64,000 bases of DNA from Nocardiopsis sp. FIRDI 009 (GTDB lineage: Bacteria; Actinomycetota; Actinomycetes; Streptosporangiales; Streptosporangiaceae), in the NCBI RefSeq assembly GCF_003386285.1, contig NZ_QPNC01000006.1:186001-250000 (forward strand). Reading direction: 5' to 3'. The stretch's first letter is position 1; each line of letters opens with the position of its first letter. A program made the position numbers and the translations under genes. The notes under the pieces were generated by a model. That model was not told the origin of the DNA. It ran no database searches and saw only the letters and a list, made by a program, of their open reading frames with translations. Below are positions 23,953 through 32,158 of the stretch, one piece after another.

Positions 23953-25211
23953 GACCGGCTCGCCCTCCACTGCTTGCCGATGCCCGCGGGGGGCCGCAGG
24001 CTCTGCGAGGCCAGCGACAGCACCAGCAGGGTCGCGATGTGCGGGCTGTAGGTGGCCAGCTCCCGAGGCAGGGAGTCGGTGGTGAAGTACCAGGCCAGCA
24101 GCAGGACGCCCGCCAGGGCGCCGGCGATCGCCAGGCCCTTGCGGTCGGACCGGACCTGCCAGATCGCGACCGCCAGCAGCGCCACCGCCAGGAGCAGCAG
24201 CAGGGCATGGATCGCCTCGCCGCCGCCGCGCACCTGGAGGGCGTCGGTGTAGCCGAACAGTCCGGCGCCCATGGCCAGGCCGCCGGGCCGCCAGTTGCCG
24301 AAGATCATCGCGGCCAGACCGATGTACCCGCGGCCGCCGGTCTGCCCCTCCTGGTAGATGTTGGACGCCACGATCGCGAGGAACACGCCGCCCATGCCCG
24401 CCAGGCCGCCGGAGATGACCACGGCGATGTACTTGAAGCTGTACACCGGCACGCCCAGGGACTCGGCGGCGTCAGGGTTCTCGCCGACCGACCGCAGCCG
24501 CAGCCCGAAGGTGGTCTTCCACAGCACCAGGTAGGTCACCGGGATCATGAGCAGCGCGATGAGGGTCAGCGCCGACATCCGCGTGGTCAGCCCGATCACC
24601 AGCGACGCCAGGTCGCCGACCAGGAAGATCCCGCTGTCGGCCACCGGCTCCAGCAGGTCCGGCAGCCACGGCAGGTTCAGGGTCGGGAACGACGGCGTCG
24701 TCGGGGACTGCGCCGCGCCCGCGCCGGGCACGTCCGAGTAGAGCAGGATCGACATGTACCGCATCGCGCCGAGCGCGAGGATGTTGATCGCCACGCCGGA
24801 GACGATGTGGTCGACCGCGAAGGTCACCGTGGCCACCGCGTGCAGCAGGCCGCCCAGCATGCCGCCGAGCACACCCGCCACCAGGCCGATCCAGGGGTTG
24901 TCGAAGGACCACGCGAAGTAGGCCCCGAACCAGGTTCCCAGGATCATCATGCCTTCGAGGCCGATGTTGATGATGCCGGAGCGCTCCGCCCACAGACCGC
25001 CCAGACCGGCCAGGCCGATGGGCACCGCGAAGGCGAGCGTGGTGTTGATGGTGCCCGCGTCGGTGAGCATGTCCTGACCCGTGATGACCCGCAGCCCGGA
25101 CAGGGCCACGAACACCGCGCAGGTCAGGGTGAGGAAGCGCCACCTGGCCCATCCCCGAGGACGGTACGGCGACTCGTGCACCGCCTCCGTGACGTTGAGT
25201 TCCTGGCTCAC
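23949..25211 (-). CDS. Nucleoside ABC transporter permease, second subunit
   Basis: The 420-residue protein has about ten hydrophobic segments and the branched-chain-type permease features GLEGMMILGTWFGAY and GENPDAAESLGVPVY (the EAA-like loop, about residues 235-250). Together with the preceding permease, the double ATPase and the BMP lipoprotein it forms a purine/pyrimidine nucleoside importer of the YufNOPQ/NupNOPQ type. The GTG start overlaps the previous stop as GTGA. Enzyme genes for cytidine and thymidine follow directly, which supports nucleosides as substrate. Confidence 0.92.
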   Translation of the reverse strand: MSQELNVTEAVHESPYRPRGWARWRFLTLTCAVFVALSGLRVITGQDMLTDAGTINTTLAFAVPIGLAGLGGLWAERSGIINIGLEGMMILGTWFGAYFAWSFDNPWIGLVAGVLGGMLGGLLHAVATVTFAVDHIVSGVAINILALGAMRYMSILLYSDVPGAGAAQSPTTPSFPTLNLPWLPDLLEPVADSGIFLVGDLASLVIGLTTRMSALTLIALLMIPVTYLVLWKTTFGLRLRSVGENPDAAESLGVPVYSFKYIAVVISGGLAGMGGVFLAIVASNIYQEGQTGGRGYIGLAAMIFGNWRPGGLAMGAGLFGYTDALQVRGGGEAIHALLLLLAVALLAVAIWQVRSDRKGLAIAGALAGVLLLAWYFTTDSLPRELATYSPHIATLLVLSLASQSLRPPAGIGKQWRASRS

Positions 25212-26761
25212 TGTGCCTCCCCGCCGCGTTCGCCGTCGGTCTTCGGGCCGGTCTCACCCGCACCGCCGGACGTGGGCGCGGCGCCCACCGGTTCGGCGGT
25301 CACGGTCGTGGCGCCGAGCTGCTTGCCGATCTGCTGCTGCTGGTAACGGCGGCCCCACCGGTGCACGACCTCGTAGACCACGACGACCGTGAGCACGATG
25401 GTGGCCTGCGCGATGACCGCGATCTCCTGCGGGATGTTGTCGAAGGGCAGGATGTTCGCCGCCTGGGTCAGGAACGACCAGAACAGGGAGGCGAAGACGA
25501 TGCCCACCGGGTGGTTGCGGCCCAGCAGGGCGATGGCGATGCCGATGAAGCCGATGCCGGTGGGGAAGTCCAGCGCGTAGTAGTGCGCGCTCCCGAGCAG
25601 CTGGGGCAGGCCCACCAGTCCGGCGACCATGCCCGAGAAGAGCATGGACAGGAACACCATCTTCTTGACGTTGATACCGCTGGCCTCGGCCGCCGACTGC
25701 GACTGGCCGGTGGCCCGCAGCTCGAAGCCGAAGCGGGTGCGGTTGAGCATCACCGAGTAGCCGACGCCGACCGCGACGGCCAGGAACACCAGGCCGAAGA
25801 TCTCCCGGTCAGAGCCGAGGAAGAGCGCGGGGATCCCGGGGACCCACGACGACTCGGGCAGCGGCGGGGTGCCGATGTTGTTGGTGCTGATCTGGACCGC
25901 GAGGCGGTCGGTGCTCAGCAGGTAGGCGGTGATGCCGGTGGCGATCGCGTTGAGCATGATCGTGGAGATCACCTCGGACACGCCCCGGGCGACCTTGAGG
26001 TACCCGGCGATGCCCGCCCAGGCGCCGCCCACGGCCACCGCCACGACGATCATGACGAGCTGGCTGAACGGCGGCGGCAGGATGAGGTATCCGCCCACGG
26101 CGGCCGACAGCAGGGCCGCCAGCCGGTACTGGCCGTCGACGCCGATGTTGAACAGCTTCATCTTGAAGCCGATCGCCACGGCCACGGCGGCCAGGTAGTA
26201 GGTGGTGCTGTCGTTGATGATCTGCACCATGCTGTCCGGGCGGGTGCCGTACTCCAGCATCCGGCCGAACGTCGACATCGGGTCGATGCCGCTGAACAGC
26301 AGCACGAGCGCGGTCACCGCGATGGCGATCAGCCCGGCCGCGAACACCGCGGCGAAGGACAGCGCCAGCAGCGCCGACAGGCGGTGGAACAGCAGGAAGG
26401 TCAGGGCCGATCCGACGACGGCGCCGACGACGGCGGCGACCGGCTCGATCAGGCTCAGGTCCAGCAGCCACGCCGACAGCAGTCCGGCGACCACCGACAG
26501 CACCAGGGCCGTCGGCACCACCAGCGTGTTGTGCAGCGCGGTGCCCCGCTCCTCCGTTCCGGCGGCGGCGACACGGCGCTCGGGCGGCACCCTGTTGTGG
26601 GTCACGGCCACGAACGCGAAGGCCGCGGTGACGCCGATGATCAGCGCGGCCCACCACAGCAGCGCCATGTCGAGGGCGAACGTGACACCCGTGCCCAGGA
26701 GTACCGCGATGGTGAAGGCCGCGGGTCCGGGAAGCGGGCGTCGGTTGTCAGAGGTCGTCAC
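25208..26761 (-). CDS. Nucleoside ABC transporter permease, first subunit
   Basis: The 517-residue membrane protein is longer than usual because about 150 residues with four extra hydrophobic segments precede the transporter core. The core includes FNIGVDGQYRLAALLSAAVGG and the loop ATGQSQSAAEASGINVKK. The C-terminal 40 residues are a charged cytoplasmic tail. GTG 26761 overlaps the ATPase stop as GTGA. It pairs with the next permease to form the membrane channel. The N-terminal extension might be a separate assembly or sensing module; that is inference. Confidence 0.92.
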   Translation of the reverse strand: MTTSDNRRPLPGPAAFTIAVLLGTGVTFALDMALLWWAALIIGVTAAFAFVAVTHNRVPPERRVAAAGTEERGTALHNTLVVPTALVLSVVAGLLSAWLLDLSLIEPVAAVVGAVVGSALTFLLFHRLSALLALSFAAVFAAGLIAIAVTALVLLFSGIDPMSTFGRMLEYGTRPDSMVQIINDSTTYYLAAVAVAIGFKMKLFNIGVDGQYRLAALLSAAVGGYLILPPPFSQLVMIVVAVAVGGAWAGIAGYLKVARGVSEVISTIMLNAIATGITAYLLSTDRLAVQISTNNIGTPPLPESSWVPGIPALFLGSDREIFGLVFLAVAVGVGYSVMLNRTRFGFELRATGQSQSAAEASGINVKKMVFLSMLFSGMVAGLVGLPQLLGSAHYYALDFPTGIGFIGIAIALLGRNHPVGIVFASLFWSFLTQAANILPFDNIPQEIAVIAQATIVLTVVVVYEVVHRWGRRYQQQQIGKQLGATTVTAEPVGAAPTSGGAGETGPKTDGERGGEAQ

Positions 26762-28368
26762 GACTCGCCCCCGTCCTCGTCGGCACGGTCAGTACCCTCA
26801 GCACCGCTGTCACTCTCCGTGGAACCGCCGCCCGCGCGCAGCCCGGCGCCGGTCATGGCCGAGCCCAGCTGTTCGGGGGTGACGGTGGTCGGGTCGGCCT
26901 CGGCGACCAGACGGCCGCGGAGGATCACGTGGATCGTGTCGGACATGCCGATCAGCTCGTCCAGGTCGGCGGAGATCAGCAGCACCGCCAGACCGGCGGC
27001 GCGGGCCTCGCGCAGCTGCTCCCAGATGGCCGACTGGGCGCCCACGTCCACACCGCGCGTGGGGTGCGCGGCGACCAGGAAGCGCGGCTGCCCGCTCATC
27101 TCCCGGCCGATGATGAACTTCTGCTGGTTACCGCCGGACAGGGCGTCGGCGATGACGTCGATGTTGGGTGTGCGCACGTCGTACTCGGCGACGATGCGCT
27201 CGGAGTCGGCGCGCGCCCCCACCCTGTTGATCCAGGGACCGCGCACGCTGGGCGCCTTGGTCTGGTGGCCCAGGATGCGGTTCTCCCACAGCGGGGACTC
27301 CAGCAGCACGCCGTGCCGGTGGCGGTCCTCGGGGATGTAGCCGACCCCCGCCTCGCGGATGCGCAGCGTGGACCAGCCGGTGATGTCCTGCCCCTCCAGC
27401 AGGATGCGGCCCGAGGCGAGGTGGCGCATGCCCATGATCGCCTCGATCAGCTCGGACTGGCCGTTGCCCTCGACACCGGCGATGCCGACGATCTCGCCCC
27501 GGTGGATGTCGACGCTGACCTCGTCCACGACCGGGCGCCCCTCCGGGGAGCGGACGGTGATCCCGTCGAGCGAGAGCACGACGTGGTCGGTGACGGTGGA
27601 CTCGCGCAGCTCCGGCACGGGCAGTTCGCCGCCGACCATGAGGGTGGCCAGTTCCCGGGCGGTGGTGGTGCCCGGGTCGGCGGTGGCCACCGTGGTCCCC
27701 CGGCGGATGACGGTGATGTCGTCGGCGACGGACAGCACCTCGTCGAGCTTGTGCGAGATGAAGATGACGGTCAGACCCTCGCGCTTGAGCTCGCGCAGGT
27801 TGTCGAAGAGCTCGTCGACCTCCTGCGGGACCAGGACGGCGGTGGGCTCGTCGAGGATGATCGTCTCGGCGCCCCGGTAGAGGACCTTGAGGATCTCCAC
27901 GCGCTGGCGGTCGCCGACACCGAGGTCCTCCATCAGGCGGTCGGGATCGACGCCCAGGCCGTACTGGGCGGACAGCCGCTGGATCTCGGCGCGGGCGCGC
28001 CTGCCGATGCCGTGGCGGCGCTCGGCGCCCAGGACCACGTTCTCCAGGACGGTGAGGTTGTCGGCGAGCATGAAGTGCTGGTGCACCATGCCGATGCCGT
28101 GGCGGATGGCGTCGGAGGGCGAGTGGAAGCGCACCTCCTGACCCTTGACGTGGATCGTGCCCTCGTCGGGGCGGTGCATCCCGTACAGGGTCTTCATCAG
28201 CGTGGACTTGCCCGCACCGTTCTCGCCGACGATGGCGTGCACGGTACCGGGAGCCACGGTGATGTCGATGTCGTGGTTGGCCACGACTCCGGGAAAACGC
28301 TTGGTGATCCCGTGCAGCTCGACGGCGGGGGTTTGACTCGACCCGCCGCCCGATGACGTGCTGCTCAT
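26758..28368 (-). CDS. Nucleoside ABC transporter ATP-binding protein (two ATPase domains)
   Basis: The 536-residue protein fuses two nucleotide-binding domains. Domain 1 (about 20-250) has Walker A GENGAGKST and Walker B IILDEPTAVL; its signature is the degenerate LGVGDRQRVEILK. Domain 2 (about 270-510) has the degenerate Walker A GVEGNGQSEL and the good signature LSGGNQQKFIIGRE. This asymmetry is normal for sugar/nucleoside-type double ATPases. ATG 28368 follows GAGGAG. The C-terminal 25 residues are acidic and disordered. Confidence 0.94.
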   Translation of the reverse strand: MSSTSSGGGSSQTPAVELHGITKRFPGVVANHDIDITVAPGTVHAIVGENGAGKSTLMKTLYGMHRPDEGTIHVKGQEVRFHSPSDAIRHGIGMVHQHFMLADNLTVLENVVLGAERRHGIGRRARAEIQRLSAQYGLGVDPDRLMEDLGVGDRQRVEILKVLYRGAETIILDEPTAVLVPQEVDELFDNLRELKREGLTVIFISHKLDEVLSVADDITVIRRGTTVATADPGTTTARELATLMVGGELPVPELRESTVTDHVVLSLDGITVRSPEGRPVVDEVSVDIHRGEIVGIAGVEGNGQSELIEAIMGMRHLASGRILLEGQDITGWSTLRIREAGVGYIPEDRHRHGVLLESPLWENRILGHQTKAPSVRGPWINRVGARADSERIVAEYDVRTPNIDVIADALSGGNQQKFIIGREMSGQPRFLVAAHPTRGVDVGAQSAIWEQLREARAAGLAVLLISADLDELIGMSDTIHVILRGRLVAEADPTTVTPEQLGSAMTGAGLRAGGGSTESDSGAEGTDRADEDGGES

Positions 28369-28450
28369 CTGTCTCCTCGTGGAACTGGCGGCGGGGCGCG
28401 GGGCCGGGGTGTCGGCCACCGGACGCCGTCGTCGCGAAGCGGCAACCGGC

Positions 28451-28488
28451 AGCGGCACCGGGCGCGGGTCCTCCGCGCTCCGGTGCCG
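28451..28488 (-). terminator. Attenuating hairpin between lipoprotein and ATPase genes
   Basis: GCGGCACCGG and CCGGTGCCGC pair, with GCGCGG/CGCGC extending inside. Binding proteins are needed in excess over transporter subunits, so partial termination here is a sensible reading. Confidence 0.65.
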
Positions 28489-28530
28489 CCTCCGGTGCGG
28501 TGCCACGGGACGGGCCCGTGGCGCGGCGTG

Positions 28531-29583
28531 CTACGGGGCGGTCGGGACCTCGATCTCGCCGTCGATGATCTGCTGCTTGTACCCGTCGAGCTCCTCGACC
28601 AGCGGCGCGATGAGCTCCTCGTTGGACTGGGTGTAGTCCACGCCGCCCGAGGCCAGGTCGAAGCGCTGGATGCCGCCCTCGACGTCGCCCTCGACGGCGT
28701 CCTGGATCAGCTCGTACACGGCCACGTCCACCTGCTTGATGGCGGAGGTGAGCACGTACGGCTTCTGGTCGTCCTCGGCGTTCGCGTACTGGTCGCTGTC
28801 GACACCGATGAACAGGAAGTCGTTCTCCACGGCGGACTGGAGGACACCGTTGCCGGAGGCCCCGGCGGCGTGGTAGATGACGTCCGCGCCGCGGTCGTAC
28901 TGGGCCTGGGCGGTCTCGCGGCCCGCGGCGGGGTCGCTGAAGCCGCTGAAGTCCGGCGGCTGGCTGATGTAGTCGATCTCGACGTCGATGTCCTCGTTGA
29001 CGTGCTCGACGCCCGCGACGAACCCGGCCTCGAACTTCTGGATCAGCGGGGTCTCGACACCGCCGATGAAGCCGACGTGGTCCTCCTCGGTGGACAGCGC
29101 CGCGGCGGCGCCGGCCAGGAAGGAGGCCTGCTCCTCGGCGAAGACCAGGCTGGTGACGTTGTGGAGGCCGTCGATCTCGGAGTCCACGATGGCGAAGTGG
29201 ACGTCGGGGTACTCCTCGGCCACGGCCTGGACGGACTCGGCGTAGGCGAACCCGACGGCGATGACGACGTCGAAGCCCTCCTCGGCCATGGTGGCCAGGC
29301 GCTCCTCCTTGGCGGACTCGGGCTCACCGTCGGCGGGCTCGAAGTCGCGGGTCTCCACACCCAGCGACTCCGCGGCCTGGGTCAGACCGCGGTAGGCCGA
29401 GTCGTTGAACGAGCGGTCGCCACGGCCGCCGACGTCGTAGGCCAGGCCGACGCGGACGTCGGAGGTCTGCTCGCCGCCGTTGCCGGCGTCGTCGACGGTG
29501 TCGGTCGCGTTGTCACACGCGGTGAGGGCCAGCACACCCGCCGCCGCGGCGGCGGCGAACTTGGCCGCGTTGCTGCGCTTCAC
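28531..29583 (-). CDS. BMP-family nucleoside-binding lipoprotein
   Basis: The 350-residue protein has a lipoprotein signal ending in LALTAC (lipidated cysteine at residue 23). The mature body is a BMP/PnrA-type periplasmic-binding fold: VGLAYDVGGRGDRSFNDSAY near the start, VIYHAAGASGNGV and GVDSDQYANAED later. It should capture nucleosides outside the membrane for the ABC importer. GTG 29583 was chosen because GGGGAGAG lies 8 bases before it and it gives a standard signal peptide; upstream in-frame starts (29607, 29622) would give poor signals. Confidence 0.93.
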   Translation of the reverse strand: MKRSNAAKFAAAAAAGVLALTACDNATDTVDDAGNGGEQTSDVRVGLAYDVGGRGDRSFNDSAYRGLTQAAESLGVETRDFEPADGEPESAKEERLATMAEEGFDVVIAVGFAYAESVQAVAEEYPDVHFAIVDSEIDGLHNVTSLVFAEEQASFLAGAAAALSTEEDHVGFIGGVETPLIQKFEAGFVAGVEHVNEDIDVEIDYISQPPDFSGFSDPAAGRETAQAQYDRGADVIYHAAGASGNGVLQSAVENDFLFIGVDSDQYANAEDDQKPYVLTSAIKQVDVAVYELIQDAVEGDVEGGIQRFDLASGGVDYTQSNEELIAPLVEELDGYKQQIIDGEIEVPTAP

Positions 29584-29917
29584 TTCGGTAACTCTCCCCT
29601 TCGCCATCTCAGCGGCCCGCATTCACACGGATCCGACCTGAGTTCTGTTGCCGGACAATATCCGCTGGTGGAAAGTACACGTGACGGACGGACTGAGTTG
29701 TTATGAAGGCGAGAGCTGAGAGACACGACGACTCACCCGATCCCCGCCGGGCAGGCGCCGCACGGTGGCGGCCAGATTCCCGTTCCTCCTTATCCGACCT
29801 GAGGTTCTCCGACGCGGAGAGGGGTTTTCACTCCCCGGCACCGCGCGGACACCGGGCGTCACACGGCCCCGTCGGCGCCGAGATCGGCGCCGACGGGGCC
29901 GTCCGGTCTAGACCGGA
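29584..29917. other. 334-base gap: BMP promoter region and a terminator
   Basis: The part next to the BMP gene (29584-29720) is relatively AT-rich and must hold its promoter; I see no clear operator. The far end carries the hydrolase terminator at 29864-29901. No gene is seen. Confidence 0.5.
29864..29901 (-). terminator. Perfect 17-bp hairpin terminator
   Basis: CGGCCCCGTCGGCGCCG and its exact complement enclose an AGAT loop, 17 bases past the stop of the alpha/beta hydrolase gene. Confidence 0.9.
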
Positions 29918-30649
29918 CTATCCAACCAGGAAGTCCACGACGGCCTGCTTGAAGACACGCGAGGACACCGCGTTGGCGTGGTCTCGCCCGGGGATCTCGA
30001 CGTGCGTCCCGCCGCAGCGGGCCGCCAGGTCCTCGGCTCCCGTCGCGAGCGTATCCCGGGCGCCGGAGACGAACAGGAGGGGCACGCCGACGGGGGCGGG
30101 GTCGGCGGCGAACGGGCGGGCGGCCTGGCCGCGCGCGCAGGCGGCCAGAGCCTCGGCGTCGTTGCCGGCCAGCCCGGACACCGTCCGGAAGACCTGGTCG
30201 AAGGGGGTGTCACCCGCCCCGGGGGCGGACAGGTCGGCGTCGGCGAAGGCGTTGACCGGGCCGAAGCCGCCCAGGGCGGCCCGCCGTACCCGGTCGGGGG
30301 CGGTCAGGGCCAGCTCCCAGGCCAGGCGGGAGCCCATGGAGTAGCCGACCAGGTCGACGCGGTCGACCGCCAGCTCGTCGAGCAGGCCCAGCAGGTCGGC
30401 GGTGAAGCGTTCGGGCAGGTAGGCGGCCTCGTCGAGGGGTTTGTCGCTGCCGCCGTGACCGCGCAGATCCGGTCCCAGGACTCGCAGTCCGGCGCCGCCG
30501 AGTGCCTGCGGCCACCCCGCGGCGGACCAATTCATGCCGAAGTTCGTGCCGAATCCGTGCAGAAGTAGGACCGGCACGGCGTCCGCCGGTTCACTCGGCG
30601 GCAAATCCACATAGCGCATTGTCACGTCGCCGGCCAGATTCGCGGTCAT
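29918..30649 (-). CDS. Alpha/beta hydrolase downstream of the keto acid dehydrogenase genes
   Basis: The 243-residue protein has an intact alpha/beta hydrolase core: oxyanion loop LLLHGFGTNFGMNW (residues 28-41), the DLRGHGGSDKP segment, nucleophile elbow GYSMGS (serine near 104), likely Asp in SGARDTLATG and His in GRDHANAV. It lies 139 bases after a lone lipoyl-domain gene. In acetoin dehydrogenases the E2 protein AcoC joins a lipoyl domain to an alpha/beta hydrolase domain of this kind, so the two genes may be a split version. Alternatively it is an unrelated esterase or thioesterase. ATG 30649 is the assumed start. Confidence 0.8.
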   Translation of the reverse strand: MTANLAGDVTMRYVDLPPSEPADAVPVLLLHGFGTNFGMNWSAAGWPQALGGAGLRVLGPDLRGHGGSDKPLDEAAYLPERFTADLLGLLDELAVDRVDLVGYSMGSRLAWELALTAPDRVRRAALGGFGPVNAFADADLSAPGAGDTPFDQVFRTVSGLAGNDAEALAACARGQAARPFAADPAPVGVPLLFVSGARDTLATGAEDLAARCGGTHVEIPGRDHANAVSSRVFKQAVVDFLVG

Positions 30650-30788
30650 GATTCCCCTATCGATTGTGGACTTGGTGTTTCACCCAGGAAAAATCGAAGG
30701 CCCAATCAGATGTTCCTATAAACGATACCGGAGATGACCGGCAGACGTTTGTGGATACATCTGAACGGGCCTTGCGACGTGCGGTTCC

Positions 30789-31133
30789 TCAGTCCGTCGG
30801 CGGCTTCAGACGCACGCGGCGCGCGGGCCGTGCCTCCTCCGTCGGGACCTTTCCGACGATGCCCGCCCTGGGGGCGTCGTCACTCACCGTGACCGCGAAG
30901 GTGACCAGGGGCGCGCCGACCGGGACGACCTCGTTCTCCTCCGCGTGCAGGGTGACCACCCTGCCCTCGGTCGGCGAGGGGATGACCACCGCGGACTTGG
31001 TGGTCTCGACCTCCACCAGCGGGGCGTTGCGCTCGACGCGGTCGCCGACGGCCACCTGCCACTCCAGGACGGTGGCCTCGACCAGTCCCTCGCCGAGGTC
31101 GGGAAGGGTGAAGGTGGTGTTGTCCTCAGCCAT
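30789..31133 (-). CDS. Stand-alone lipoyl-domain protein (truncated E2-like)
   Basis: The 114-residue protein is a single lipoyl domain (residues 6-84): FTLPDLGEGLVEATVLEWQV and the lipoylation site VETTKSAVV with the lysine near residue 46. A 2-oxo acid dehydrogenase E2 normally continues with a peripheral-subunit-binding domain and an acyltransferase domain (HxxxDG); both are absent, and the protein ends after about 30 linker residues. It starts 5 bases after the E1beta stop, so it belongs to that operon. It could be a swinging arm for a complex whose catalytic E2 is encoded elsewhere. Confidence 0.88.
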   Translation of the reverse strand: MAEDNTTFTLPDLGEGLVEATVLEWQVAVGDRVERNAPLVEVETTKSAVVIPSPTEGRVVTLHAEENEVVPVGAPLVTFAVTVSDDAPRAGIVGKVPTEEARPARRVRLKPPTD

Positions 31134-31138
31134 GTCGT

Positions 31139-32158
31139 CTAGTACTCCAGGGTCCGTTGCACCGCGAGCAGGACGCGGTCGATGGTCGGCAGGTACTGCG
31201 GCTCCAGGGGACCCGCGGGATAGGGGACGTCGAATCCGGTGACGCGCTGGACCGGGGCGGCCAGGTCGCGGAAGCAGTTCTCCGTGACCAGGGTGGCCAC
31301 CTCCGCGCCCAGACCGGCGGTGAGCGGCGCCTCGTGGACCACCACGGCGCGCCTGGTGCGGGCGACCGAGGCGGCCAGCCCGGCGGCGTCGATCGGTTTG
31401 AGCCAGCGCAGGTCCAGCACCTCCAGGTCCACGCCGTCCTCGGCCGCGAGCTCGGCGACCTGGAGGCAGCGGTGCACCATCGCGCCCCAGGCGATGAGGG
31501 TGGCGTGGCGGCCCGGGCGGACGATACGGCTGGTGCCGACGGGGGTGGTGGGTTCCAGGAGCTGGACCGGCCTGCGGTCCCAGTAGCGGGCCTTGGGCTC
31601 CATGAACACGACCGGGTCGTCGGAGCGGACCGACTGGAGCAGCAGGGTGTAGGCGTCGCCCGCGTCGGAGGGGGCGGCCACCTTGAGCCCGGGCGTGTGC
31701 GCGAAGAGCGCCTCCAGGCTCTCGCCGTGGTGCTCGGGCGCCTGGATGCCGCCGAAGGAGGGCAGTCGCAGGGTGATCGGCATCGGCGCGGCCCCCCGGG
31801 TCCGGTAGTTCATCCGGGCGACCTGGTTGACGATCTGGTCGATGGCCGGATACGCGAAGCCGTCGAACTGGAGCTCGGGCACCGGACGCCAGCCGTTCAT
31901 GGCCAGGCCGACCGCCATGCCCATGATCGCGGACTCGGCCAGGGGGGTGTCGAAGACACGCCGGTCGCCGAACTCCTTCTGGAGCCCGTCGGTGACGCGG
32001 AAGACGCCGCCCAGGGTGCCGACGTCCTCACCGAAGACGAGGGTGTCGGGGTCCTCGGCGAGCAGGACCCGCAGGGCGCGGTTGATCGCCTGCTGCATGG
32101 ACAGTTCGACGGGGGCCGACCCCGCCGGGGCGCCGGCCCGTTCGATCAGTTCGGTCAC
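31139..32158 (-). CDS. bkdB: 2-oxoisovalerate dehydrogenase E1 component, beta subunit
   Basis: The 339-residue subunit pairs with E1alpha to decarboxylate branched-chain 2-oxo acids and reductively acylate a lipoyl group. Seen are VFGEDVGTLGGVFRVTDGLQ, FDTPLAESAIMGMAVGLA and LPSFGGIQAPEHHGESLEAL, typical of the transketolase beta chain. GTG 32158 overlaps the E1alpha stop as GTGA. Branched-chain specificity rests on the divergent Lrp gene and on E1alpha wording; pyruvate or acetoin-type activity cannot be ruled out. Confidence 0.92.
   Translation of the reverse strand: MTELIERAGAPAGSAPVELSMQQAINRALRVLLAEDPDTLVFGEDVGTLGGVFRVTDGLQKEFGDRRVFDTPLAESAIMGMAVGLAMNGWRPVPELQFDGFAYPAIDQIVNQVARMNYRTRGAAPMPITLRLPSFGGIQAPEHHGESLEALFAHTPGLKVAAPSDAGDAYTLLLQSVRSDDPVVFMEPKARYWDRRPVQLLEPTTPVGTSRIVRPGRHATLIAWGAMVHRCLQVAELAAEDGVDLEVLDLRWLKPIDAAGLAASVARTRRAVVVHEAPLTAGLGAEVATLVTENCFRDLAAPVQRVTGFDVPYPAGPLEPQYLPTIDRVLLAVQRTLEY

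Noticed and set aside
24039..25346. Long plus-strand frame rich in Gln, His and Arg
   Set aside because: Composition is that of the reverse complement of the permease gene on the other strand.
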